Assembly: GCA_018001935.1 (NCBI GenBank)
Contig: JAGNHB010000056.1
Span: 1-36,808 of the forward strand
Origin: Acidobacteriota bacterium
GTDB taxonomy: Bacteria; Acidobacteriota; JAAYUB01
DNA length: 36,808 nt
Direction of reading: 5' to 3'
How positions within the stretch are numbered: position 1 is the stretch's first letter; each line of letters begins with the position of its first letter. This document shows positions 7,710 to 15,520 of this stretch, one piece after another. The position numbers and the translations under genes were made by a program. The notes under the pieces are model-generated. The model saw only the letters and a list, made by a program, of their open reading frames with translations, did no database searches and was not told the origin of the DNA.

Positions 7710-8303
7710 ATGAGACCGCACGCCACCGAACCCGGCCGCGGGCTGCCCCGCCGGGCCCTTCTCGCCGCTGCACTGCTGCTGACGGCCCTCCCCGGTTTCG
7801 CCGCCGCCGGCGACTGGGGGCGCCTCGTCGTCATCCGGCTGAAGGAGAATCGCGTCGCCGGCCTGGGCGCCACCCTCTTCTTCCCCGTCAATCTTCTGCA
7901 GTACGGACTGAAAACCGCTCAACTGACCCGCCTGCACAACGGGGTCCTCGACCTGAACACGGGCGGCGTCGACCTCGACCTGAAGGCCGCGTGGTCCCAG
8001 ATCCGGCACGCCGGCAACATCGGCCCCATCCCCTTCGAAAACAAGGGGATGAAGTACACGGTCGCGATTCGGGCCGACCGCCTGGTGGTGTCGGTGACCC
8101 CCCGGGACAAGCCCGATCACACCCTCACCCTCCAGATCGCCCTCCGCTTCATCGACGCGGCCCTGGCGGCGGGGGGCAACAAGATCGACCTGTACCAGCT
8201 CATCCAGGCGACCAAGGACTACCCCCCCGGGTTCGTCTTCGACGTCCGGCACCGGGACTTCCAGATCGAGGTCGTCACCACCGAGCTGGGGCTCGGTTTC
8301 TGA
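7710..8303 (+). CDS. Small exported protein of unknown function
   Basis: This 197-residue protein has an N-terminal signal sequence (about residues 1-33: twin-arginine-like LPRRALLAAALLLTALPG, cleavage near FAAAG). I do not recognise the mature part (about 165 residues, with phrases VNLLQYGLKTAQLTRLHNG, IGPIPFENKGMKYTVAIRADRLVVSV and NKIDLYQLIQATKDYPPGFVFDV). It looks like a compact alternating strand/helix domain without cysteines. The start has GGGGAGGA about 8 bases upstream. It lies 31 bases after yicC and 3 bases before the outer-membrane protein gene, so cotranscription is likely and a periplasmic role linked to that protein is a reasonable inference. Confidence 0.7.
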   Translation: MRPHATEPGRGLPRRALLAAALLLTALPGFAAAGDWGRLVVIRLKENRVAGLGATLFFPVNLLQYGLKTAQLTRLHNGVLDLNTGGVDLDLKAAWSQIRHAGNIGPIPFENKGMKYTVAIRADRLVVSVTPRDKPDHTLTLQIALRFIDAALAAGGNKIDLYQLIQATKDYPPGFVFDVRHRDFQIEVVTTELGLGF

Positions 8304-8306
8304 AGG

Positions 8307-10550
8307 ATGCGCCGCTTGAACGGCCCCCCCCGAAACCCCGGTCGCCGGTCACGCCCGAGCCGTCCCGCGGCCCCGCCGGTCAGGGTTCGCCTCCTGTTTC
8401 TCGCCCTGGCGCTCGCCCTCCCGTGCGCGGCCCCCCGGGCGGCGGACGACGTGCCCACCTACGAGGCGCGGCGGGTGGACAGGCCGCCCCGGATCGACGG
8501 CGACCTCTCGGACCCCGCCTGGGAGGAGGCCGCGCCGGCCTTCCGCCTTTATCAGCAGGAACCGGACCCCGGCCAGGAAGCCACCGAAGCCACCGAGGTC
8601 CGCGTCCTCCGGGACCGGGACAACCTCTACTTCGGGATCCTCTGCCGCGACCGGGAGCCCGGCCAGGTGAAGGCCTCCACCAAGGCCCGGGAAGGCGAAC
8701 TCTGGACCGACGACCACATCCGCATCCTCCTGGACACCTTCCTCGATCGACGGAACGCCTACGTCTTCGAAATCAACCCCGCGGGGGCGATCCGGGACGG
8801 CCTCGCGAAAGGCGACTACTCGGACTACTCCTGGGACGGCATCTGGGAAGGCCGGTCCCGCCGGACGGCCGAGGGGTGGTCCGTCGAGATCGCCATCCCC
8901 ACGCGCACCATCACCTTCAAGCCCGGGCTGAACACCTGGGGCTTCAACGTGGAGCGGCAGATCATCCGAAAGCACGAGACGGACCGCTGGGCGAGCCCCC
9001 GCCGGGACGCCAATTTCTCCACCCCCGCCCTGGCGGGGCTCCTCACCGGCATCGACGGCCTCGACCAGGGGAAGGGCCTCTCCGTCCGCCCCTACGCGGC
9101 CCTCCACAGCACCCGGGACATCACCGCCGGCACGCCCCGCGACAACCGCTTCGACGCCGGCTTCGACGTCTACAAGAGCCTGACCGGCAACCTCAACGCG
9201 GTCTTCACCTACAACACGGACTTCGCCGAGACGGAGGTCGACGCCCGCCAGATCAACATCACCCGCTTCCCCCTCTTCCTCCCGGAGAAACGCAGTTTCT
9301 TCCTGGAGGGCGCCACCATCTTCGACTTCGGCGTCGGCCTCGGATCGTCCTTCATCCCCTTTTTCAGCCGTCGGATCGGCCTGGTGAGCGGGGAACAGGT
9401 CCCCATCCTGGCGGGGGGCAAACTCTGGGGGCGCCTGGGAAGCACCAACCTGGGGGTCCTCGACGTCGGGACCAAGGCCGTCGACGACCTGGGGCTCCCC
9501 CGGCAAAACCTTTTCGTCGCCCGGGTCAAGCAGAACGTTTTCGAGGAGAGCTACATCGGCGCCATCGTCACCGACGGCGACCCGGACGGGACAAACCCCA
9601 ACTCTCTCTTCGGGGTGGATTTCGTCTACCAGACCAGCCGGTTCCGCGGCGACAAGAACTTCATCGCCGGCGGGTGGGCCGTCTACTCCCGCAACGCCTC
9701 CGGGCGGGACCGGCCGTACGGGTGGGGTTTCCAGGTGGACTACCCCAACGACCGCATCGACACGTCCCTGACCTACAAGGTCTTCGGCGAGGGCCTCGAC
9801 CCCGCGCTGGGCTTTCTTCCGCGCCCGGGCATCCGGAACCTCACCTACGGGTTCGATTACAAGCCGCGCCCGCAGCGCTGGGGCCTCCGCCGGCTCAGCT
9901 TCGAAGCCTACGCCAACCTGGTCTGGCAGTCCGAAGGCCGGCTCGAGAGCCGCAGCATCTGGTTGTCTCCCTTCGGGGTCACCTTCGATTCGGGCGACTA
10001 TGTCGAGGTGGGCTACAACTCCTACTACGAGTACCTCGAAGAACCCTTCGAGATCGCGGAAAACGTCACCATCCCGGCCGGGGTCTACCGCTTCGACCGG
10101 GTGAGCGGCGGGTTCTCAACCGGCAGCCAGCGCTGGTGGCAGCTGTCGTCCTGGGTGGTGCTGGGCACCTTCTACAACGGCCGTCTGAGCCAGTACGAGG
10201 GCACTTTCGCCTTCCACCCGAACGCCGCCCTGAACACGAGTCTCGGGTACGAGTACGTGGAGGGCCGGCTGGCCACGGGCCATTTCATCCAGCGCCTGCT
10301 CCAGTGGAAGCTCGCCTACGCGTGGTCACCCGACCTGAACTTCAACGTCTACCTCCAGTACGACAACGTCAGCCAGAACGTGGGGGTCAACGCCCGCCTC
10401 CGGTGGACGGTGAAGCCGGGGACCGACCTCTTCGTGGTCTGGAACCACGGGTGGAACAACCTCCCGAGCCCCGGCAACCCGGGCGACCGGTACTTCGTGC
10501 CCGCCTACGACCAGGTCGCGGTGAAGTTTCAGTATACGTGGAGGCCGTAA
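8307..10550 (+). CDS. DUF5916 outer-membrane protein with N-terminal CBM9-like domain
   Basis: This 747-residue protein has an export signal (hydrophobic LLFLALALALPCAAPRA, about residues 29-46, after an unusually long Arg/Pro-rich start). A carbohydrate-binding-family-9-like domain follows (about 50-245; RPPRIDGDLSDPAWEEA is typical). The remainder is the DUF5916 region, rich in amphipathic strands with alternating aromatics and ending in FQYTWRP, as expected of an outer-membrane beta-barrel. The family is common in Bacteroidetes, Acidobacteria and relatives, often with unknown substrate. The ATG at 8307 has its ribosome site almost touching; a TTG at 8316 (codon 4) would be better spaced from GAAGGA, so the start is uncertain by three codons. 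The stop TAA is followed directly by the AGGCTGTAGG repeat. Confidence 0.85.
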   Translation: MRRLNGPPRNPGRRSRPSRPAAPPVRVRLLFLALALALPCAAPRAADDVPTYEARRVDRPPRIDGDLSDPAWEEAAPAFRLYQQEPDPGQEATEATEVRVLRDRDNLYFGILCRDREPGQVKASTKAREGELWTDDHIRILLDTFLDRRNAYVFEINPAGAIRDGLAKGDYSDYSWDGIWEGRSRRTAEGWSVEIAIPTRTITFKPGLNTWGFNVERQIIRKHETDRWASPRRDANFSTPALAGLLTGIDGLDQGKGLSVRPYAALHSTRDITAGTPRDNRFDAGFDVYKSLTGNLNAVFTYNTDFAETEVDARQINITRFPLFLPEKRSFFLEGATIFDFGVGLGSSFIPFFSRRIGLVSGEQVPILAGGKLWGRLGSTNLGVLDVGTKAVDDLGLPRQNLFVARVKQNVFEESYIGAIVTDGDPDGTNPNSLFGVDFVYQTSRFRGDKNFIAGGWAVYSRNASGRDRPYGWGFQVDYPNDRIDTSLTYKVFGEGLDPALGFLPRPGIRNLTYGFDYKPRPQRWGLRRLSFEAYANLVWQSEGRLESRSIWLSPFGVTFDSGDYVEVGYNSYYEYLEEPFEIAENVTIPAGVYRFDRVSGGFSTGSQRWWQLSSWVVLGTFYNGRLSQYEGTFAFHPNAALNTSLGYEYVEGRLATGHFIQRLLQWKLAYAWSPDLNFNVYLQYDNVSQNVGVNARLRWTVKPGTDLFVVWNHGWNNLPSPGNPGDRYFVPAYDQVAVKFQYTWRP

Positions 10551-10752
10551 AAGGCTGTAGGGATTAGGCTGTAGGGGTTTAGGCTGTAGGCTGTAGGTCG
10601 GAGGGGTTGCCCTCGGTATCGGTATCGGTATCGGTATCGGTATCGCAATCGCAGTCGCAATCGCAATTGCAGTCGCAGCCGTGGAGTACGGCGCAAAGGC
10701 TTCCAGAGCGCCGCTTTCCCCGCGCCGTGCAGTCCGCGGAGCGGCGCGCGTA
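10551..10752 (-). repeat. Composite dispersed repeat, copy 3 (inverted)
   Basis: Read on the minus strand, this is the same element as at 495-914 and 5443-5775. A degraded core is at 10687-10750 (GCGCCGCTCCGCGGACTGC, AAAGCGGCGCTCTGG). The hexamer tract is at about 10613-10680 (GCGACT/GCAATT/GCGATT, then five CCGATA units). The tail is CCTCCGACCTACAGCCTACAGCC plus degenerate CTACAGCCTAA units running up to the stop codon of the gene at 10550. The core is more diverged than in copies 1 and 2, whereas the hexamers are cleaner and longer in the CCGATA part. Confidence 0.85.
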
Positions 10753-10825
10753 CGGGTACGCCGGGCGAGCCGAGCCCGGCGCTTGCGCTCCTCTACCCTT
10801 CCCCCATCGCTACGGCGCGCGTACT
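10753..10825 (-). repeat. Hairpin B and half of hairpin A, inverted, abutting a stop codon
   Basis: Hairpin B of the array at 162-455 recurs here in reverse orientation (10760-10780, stem GCCGGGC/GCCCGGC, loop GAGCCGA on this strand). Between it and the stop codon at 10826-10828, the minus strand reads AGTACGCGCGCCG and then diverges, so only the first arm of hairpin A is kept. The same AGTACGCGCGCCG follows the stop codon at 159-161. Confidence 0.8.
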
Positions 10826-13800
10826 TCACACCCCGCCGGCGAAGATCACGTGGTTCCAGGTAACCCAGGACGGGTCCACCGTCCCGGGGGACATGTCGCC
10901 GAGGTAGCCAAGCTCGGTGACGAACCAGATCGACATCGCCCCCGTGGACGTCTGCCGCCAGAACACGTCGCTCTTGCCGTCCCCGTCGAAGTCGCCGATC
11001 CCCTTCACCTGCCAGTCGGTGGAGGCGATCCCCCCCACGAAGGCCGTGCCCTTGAGGCCCGTCTCGTCGATGAACCACAGGGAAAGCGTCCCGGACGTGT
11101 CGTTCCGCCAGAAGATGTCCGCCTTCCGGTCCCCGTCCGCGTCCCCCAGGCCCACGATCACCCAGGAGGGGTCCACCGTGCCCGGGGACATGTTGCCCAC
11201 GTAGCCCGCCTCCGTGACGAACCAGATGGACATCGTCCCCGTGGACACCTGCCGCCAGAGGATGTCGGCCTTGCCGTCGCCGTCGAAGTCGCCCACGCCC
11301 TGCACCTTCCAGTCGGTGCTCCCGATGCCGCCGACGAAGCCGGTCCCCTTGAGGCCGTTCTCGTCGAGGTACCACAGGGACAGGGTGCCCGTGGTGTCGT
11401 TGCGCCAGAAGATGTCCGCCTTCCGGTCGCCGTCGGCGTCGGCCAGTCCCACGATCTTCCAGGAGACGTCCACGGATCCCGGGGACATGGAGCCCAGGTA
11501 ACCCTGCGCGCCGGCGAACCACACGGACATGTCGCCGTTCACCATGTTCCGCCAGAGAATGTCCTTCTGGCCGTCCCCGTTGATGTCGCCCACCCCGGCG
11601 ATCTGCCAGTCGGTGGAGCCGATGCCGCCCAGGAAGAGGTTCCCCGTCACCCCCGTCGCACTCATCGTCCAGGCCGAGAGCATCCCGGAGGCGTCGTGGC
11701 GCCACAGGATGTCGGTCACCGCGTCCGCGTCGAAGTCCACCGCGGCGGTGACCGGGTGGAAGATGCCGAACTTGAAGGACGGCTTCCCGCCGGCCTGGGT
11801 GAAGGTCCCCCCGGCGTAGACGGTGTCGTTGCCCGCCAGGATGCCGCGGACGGAGTTGTTGGTGCCGCTGCCCAGGTTCGTCCAGGAGGTGCCGTCCCAC
11901 CGGGCGATGAAGTTGGCCGTCGCACCGTCCGCGGTGGTGAACAAGCCCCCGGCGTAGAGGTACTGCCCATCCACCGTCAGCGTGTTCACGTCATTGTTCA
12001 GGCCGCCGCCGAGCGCCGACCAGGTCGTCCCGTTCCAACGGGCGACGTGCGAGGCGGGGGAACCGCCGGCCATGGTGAAATGGCCCCCCGCGTAGAGGTA
12101 GGTCCCGTCCGTGGCCAGGGCGTTGACCGTACTGTCCATCCCGGTACCCAGTGCCGACCAGGAGGCGCCGTTCCACCGGGCGATCCGGTTCACGGTGGTG
12201 CCGCTCGCCGTGGTGAAGGAACCGCCGACGTAGAGATCGGGCCCCATGACCGCCAGGGCGTAGACGGAACTGCTGACCCCGCTCATCAGGGCCGACCAGG
12301 CCGTCCCGTTCCACTTGGCGATCCGGTTCACCACCGTGCCCCCGGCCTGGGTGAATGCCCCACCGGCCCAGACCGTGCTGCCGTTGGCGAGGATGGCGCG
12401 GCAATTGCCGCTCAACCCTGACCCCAGGGGCGACCAGGTGGTCCCATCCCACCGGGCGATATAGTTGGCCGCCACCCCGCCGGCCTCGGTGAAGTATCCC
12501 CCAGCGTAAAGGTTGGAACCGTAGGAGGAAAGGCACATGACCAGTTCGTCCGTGTTCCCGCATGGGGCGTCCCACCCGGTCCCGGTCCACCGGGCCAGGT
12601 GCAGCGCCTCCACGCCCCCCGCCTGGGTGAAGAGTCCCCCGGCGTAGACCTGGCCTTCATGGGATGCGAGTGCGTAGATGTAGCTGTTCAGCCCGAGGCC
12701 GTCGAAGGTCCCCAGGGGTTCCCAGGCCCCTGTCCGGTACCGGGCGACGTAGTCCACGGGTACCCCGCCAGCCCGCGAAAAGCCTCCCCCAACGTAAACA
12801 TCAGTTCCATAAAACGTTATCGACTCGACGAAATAATTGGTCCCGGTCCCCATCGCGTTCCAGTTCGTCCCGTCCCAATAGGCGACGTGGTTGACCGGCA
12901 CTCCCCCGGCCGTGTGGAAATAACCGCCGGCATAGAGGTTGCCGCCGATCCACCGAATCACCCATACTTCCTTGTCCGTACCGGTCCCGAGAGCGACCCA
13001 ACCCACCGCGGGGTCCCATTTGGCCACGTGGTTCACCGTACCGCCGCTGGCGAGAGTGAAATAGCCGCCGGCATACAGGTTGGTCCCGTCTGTCGCCAGC
13101 GTTTCCACCCCGTCATTCATCCCGCTACCCACGGCCGCCCAGTTCGTCCCGTCCCAGACGGCGACACAGTCCGCCGTGGTCCCGCCGGCCTGGGTGAAGT
13201 AACCGCCGGCGTACAAGTCGCTGCCGATCACGACCATGGACAGAACCATCTGGTCACAGCCGGACCCCAGCGCGGACCAGGCCATGCCATCCCAGCAGGC
13301 GATGTTGTTTGCCGTTGAGCCGTCGGCCGTCGTGAACTGCCCCCCGGCGTAGAGGCAGGTCCCGTCGGACGTCAGACAGAAGACCGCATTGTTCATGCCG
13401 GTCCCGAGCGCCGACCATTCCGTGTCGTCCCACTTGGCGACATAGTTTGCCGACACGCCACCGGCGGTGGTGAAGTAGCCACCCACGTACATGTCGGTGT
13501 CTTTGAAGATGATGGTTTCAACCGCGCTGTTCAGCCCAGTGCCGAATGGGGCCCAGGTCGTCCCGTTCCAGTAAGCGAGGTAGTTCGCCTGGACGTCCCC
13601 GATCCGGGTGAACGCCCCGCCCACCACCAGGTTGCCTCTCGGGTCGAAAGTCGTCACGTAGACCGGGCCATCGAACCCGGTCCAGAAGAACCGGCCGTCC
13701 CACCGCTCGTCGCCGGGGGTGGCCGCCAGGACCGCGTCCAACCCGGAGCCCGCATCGCGAAGGTCGCGATGGAAGCCCGGGGATGCCGCCCCGGGCGAAA

Positions 13801-13993
13801 ACCCGGCCCGGGGCCGCCGGTGGGAAAGAGCTCGCGGGGCCCCATCCAGGGTATCCTCGCCGGACAGACTCATCGCCCCGGTGGCCACAGGGTTCGCGGG
13901 TCTCGGCTGCGGCAGCCAGTCCGAGGCAATAGCCGCGGTCAGGAAGAAGCAGAGGGCCAGGGCCAGGATACAGGGAACCCGCGTCGTGTTCAT
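10826..13993 (-). CDS. Large exported protein: 14 propeller-like repeats plus 6 FG-GAP modules
   Basis: This 1055-residue protein has a signal peptide (about residues 1-23) behind a strong ribosome site (AAGGAGG, 5-base spacing). From about residue 115 to 755 there are 14 repeats of roughly 45 residues with the pattern LYAGG-F-TAGG, then HVA-WDG--WSALG-GM. From about 765 to the end there are 6 FG-GAP-type calcium-loop modules (DINGDGQKDILWR, DFDGDGKADILWR), arranged as pairs that together form a roughly 94-residue super-repeat. The first part resembles delta-60 or kelch-like propeller repeats; 14 could make two seven-bladed propellers. No catalytic motif or sorting signal is visible. It is likely a secreted or surface protein with binding rather than enzymatic function (inference). 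It is transcribed alone from the promoter at 14078-14107. Confidence 0.88.
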   Translation of the reverse strand: MNTTRVPCILALALCFFLTAAIASDWLPQPRPANPVATGAMSLSGEDTLDGAPRALSHRRPRAGFSPGAASPGFHRDLRDAGSGLDAVLAATPGDERWDGRFFWTGFDGPVYVTTFDPRGNLVVGGAFTRIGDVQANYLAYWNGTTWAPFGTGLNSAVETIIFKDTDMYVGGYFTTAGGVSANYVAKWDDTEWSALGTGMNNAVFCLTSDGTCLYAGGQFTTADGSTANNIACWDGMAWSALGSGCDQMVLSMVVIGSDLYAGGYFTQAGGTTADCVAVWDGTNWAAVGSGMNDGVETLATDGTNLYAGGYFTLASGGTVNHVAKWDPAVGWVALGTGTDKEVWVIRWIGGNLYAGGYFHTAGGVPVNHVAYWDGTNWNAMGTGTNYFVESITFYGTDVYVGGGFSRAGGVPVDYVARYRTGAWEPLGTFDGLGLNSYIYALASHEGQVYAGGLFTQAGGVEALHLARWTGTGWDAPCGNTDELVMCLSSYGSNLYAGGYFTEAGGVAANYIARWDGTTWSPLGSGLSGNCRAILANGSTVWAGGAFTQAGGTVVNRIAKWNGTAWSALMSGVSSSVYALAVMGPDLYVGGSFTTASGTTVNRIARWNGASWSALGTGMDSTVNALATDGTYLYAGGHFTMAGGSPASHVARWNGTTWSALGGGLNNDVNTLTVDGQYLYAGGLFTTADGATANFIARWDGTSWTNLGSGTNNSVRGILAGNDTVYAGGTFTQAGGKPSFKFGIFHPVTAAVDFDADAVTDILWRHDASGMLSAWTMSATGVTGNLFLGGIGSTDWQIAGVGDINGDGQKDILWRNMVNGDMSVWFAGAQGYLGSMSPGSVDVSWKIVGLADADGDRKADIFWRNDTTGTLSLWYLDENGLKGTGFVGGIGSTDWKVQGVGDFDGDGKADILWRQVSTGTMSIWFVTEAGYVGNMSPGTVDPSWVIVGLGDADGDRKADIFWRNDTSGTLSLWFIDETGLKGTAFVGGIASTDWQVKGIGDFDGDGKSDVFWRQTSTGAMSIWFVTELGYLGDMSPGTVDPSWVTWNHVIFAGGV

Positions 13994-14077
13994 CGTGCCT
14001 CCTTGCTGTGATCGCTGTTACCGGAAGAGTTCTCAGCGCGATTCTTGCCACCGGGAAGGAATGTTTAAACTGGTCAT

Positions 14078-14107
14078 AGTATACAATCCTGTACCCGATT
14101 TTGTCAA
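14078..14107 (-). promoter_or_regulatory. Strong sigma-70-type promoter for the large repeat protein
   Basis: On the minus strand, TTGACA (14107-14102) and TATACT (14083-14078) are separated by 18 bases, an almost perfect housekeeping-type promoter pointing at the gene starting at 13993. The predicted 5' leader is about 80 bases. It lies immediately past the stop of the radical SAM gene (14128), so the repeat-protein gene need not depend on read-through. Confidence 0.75.
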
Positions 14108-14127
14108 GGCGCCGCTTCTCAGGGGTG

Positions 14128-15201
14128 TCAGGCGCGGGAGGCCCGGCGGGCGAAGGCGTAGAGACGGGCGAGGACGTGGTGAAGAGGGCGACGGAGGAAG
14201 GCTTTCAGGGGGTCCAGGATGGGAGCGACGGCCAGGTGGTCTGCAGGCGGAACGTGTTCCTCGAGGAAGGCGGCCACCCGCCGCTGCTCGCGGACCGGCA
14301 AGGCCGTCAGGGAGAGGGGCATGGGGCCGAAGGCGTACTGGAGGAGGGGGTGGAGTTCCCGCTCCCGGGCGAAGCGGAGAAAGGCGGGGATTTCCGCCCA
14401 GTTGGCCTTCTGGACGCACATGGAGACCATCAGGGTGAACCCGTCGCCGGCGGCCGCCCGGCGGTCGCGGTAGGCGATGAAGGCGTCGAGGCACCCGAGT
14501 GTCCGCTCCAGCGACCCGCCGCGCCGGATGGCGGCGTAGGTGGCCGGCTCGACGGCATCCAGGCTGACCTGCAGCCAGCGGATCCGCACCTTGTCCAGGG
14601 CGTCGGTGAGGCGGGGGGAGAACGCGTAGGCCGCGTTCGTGGAGAAGGCCCAGGTGCAGCCGGGGCTGACCGCCGCGACCGCGTCGATCAGCCGGAAGGT
14701 GTCGTCCTGGATGAAGGGCTCCCCCCCGAGGACGTCCATCTCCATCACCGCCGGGAAGAGCGCCTGGGGGCCTTCCACCCAGAACCACGACCCGTCCCAG
14801 GCGCCGCTGGGCTGCTTCCAGACCCGGCACATCCGGCACTTCAGCGAACACCGGCCGTTCAGGCGCAGGTCGTAGCGGAGCGGGGGCCGTTCCTGGACCT
14901 CGGTGAGGGCGACCTTGTCCAGCAGCTGTTCGAAAAGGCGGTGGCAACCCACCTCCCGCATCCGGCGGCGGCAGGTCCGGGGCTCGCCCGCCAGGAACTC
15001 GCGCCGGATCGCCCGCAGCCGGGGGGAGTTCCAGGCCTCCTCCAGGGAGTGCGTCCGGGCATTGCCCAGCTTCACCCGCTCGAGCCAGCAGCAGGGGGAG
15101 ATGTTCCCCGTCGGTTGCAGCTCCAGCTGGGCGAAGGGCACGGGGCAGAAGGAACCCTCCGCCCCCGCCGGCACCTTTCCCCGCAAACACGCTCGGCTCA
15201 T
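14128..15201 (-). CDS. Radical SAM protein with N-terminal SPASM/twitch-like cysteine domain
   Basis: This 357-residue protein carries the radical SAM cluster motif CSLKCRMC (C118, C122, C125). Family-typical phrases are MEMDVLGGEPFIQ (the GGEP motif) and RWLQVSLDAVEPATYAAIRRGGSLERTL. The first 90 residues hold another set of cysteines (C19, C37, C38, C77, C86) in a context like SPASM/twitch domains (LELQPTGNISPCCW, GNARTHSLEEAWNSPRLRAIR), but located before the core rather than after it. Radical SAM enzymes of this kind generally act on peptides or bind auxiliary iron-sulfur clusters; the substrate cannot be told here, since no peptide precursor gene is adjacent. The ribosome site is weak. 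It lies between the repeat-protein promoter and the deaminase remnant, with no tight neighbours. Confidence 0.88.
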   Translation of the reverse strand: MSRACLRGKVPAGAEGSFCPVPFAQLELQPTGNISPCCWLERVKLGNARTHSLEEAWNSPRLRAIRREFLAGEPRTCRRRMREVGCHRLFEQLLDKVALTEVQERPPLRYDLRLNGRCSLKCRMCRVWKQPSGAWDGSWFWVEGPQALFPAVMEMDVLGGEPFIQDDTFRLIDAVAAVSPGCTWAFSTNAAYAFSPRLTDALDKVRIRWLQVSLDAVEPATYAAIRRGGSLERTLGCLDAFIAYRDRRAAAGDGFTLMVSMCVQKANWAEIPAFLRFARERELHPLLQYAFGPMPLSLTALPVREQRRVAAFLEEHVPPADHLAVAPILDPLKAFLRRPLHHVLARLYAFARRASRA

Positions 15202-15251
15202 CGTTCTTGCTTGTCAGCCCGATTTCTCAAATTACTGATCATTCGGAACAT

Positions 15252-15319
15252 GGAACCCCGCTGGGGTTCCCGGATGCAAACCCCGGTCTCACGACAGACA
15301 TGGCATCCCTACGGGATGC
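15252..15319. repeat. Two short perfect palindromes in the intergenic region
   Basis: GGAACCCCGCTGGGGTTCC (15252-15270; 8-bp arms, 3-base loop) and GCATCCCTACGGGATGC (15303-15319; 7-bp arms, 3-base loop) lie 32 bases apart upstream of the radical SAM gene. They look like members of a small-hairpin repeat type. The rest of 15202-15414 shows no gene. Confidence 0.7.
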
Positions 15320-15414
15320 GGGCCGAGGATGACGATTCCTGCCCGACAGATCTTCCGCAACCGCAGAGAAAACCGGGACAGCGGCTCCGGGCCTTCAGCC
15401 TGACAGCCTTCAGC

Positions 15415-15475
15415 CTAAACCCCTTCCGCTATCATCCGCTTCGAGACCGCATGGCAGCGGGCGGTGAGCGTCGCG
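15415..15475 (-). pseudogene. Remnant 3' end of a second 8-oxoguanine-deaminase-like gene
   Basis: Read on the minus strand, this stretch encodes LTARCHAVSKRMIAEGV followed by TAG (15417-15415). The intact gene upstream ends LTARCHAISRRMMAEAATTAG. About 40 of 48 bases match between 15426-15473 and 15544-15591 by eye, with several changes at third positions. It is therefore the tail of a diverged paralogue whose body is gone. Its stop codon is the TAG of a GTTTAGGCTGAAGG repeat (tail 15391-15418), exactly as in dgt. A partial duplication followed by deletion is the simplest history (inference). Confidence 0.75.
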
Positions 15476-15520
15476 CAGGTCCGACAAGTCCGACGGTTGC
15501 GCCACCCGGACCCTGACCGG

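Noticed and set aside
10607..12421. A 604-codon plus-strand open frame and several 95-codon frames inside it
   Set aside because: Antisense of the FG-GAP and propeller repeats; the regular repeats of the true gene create repeated shadows.
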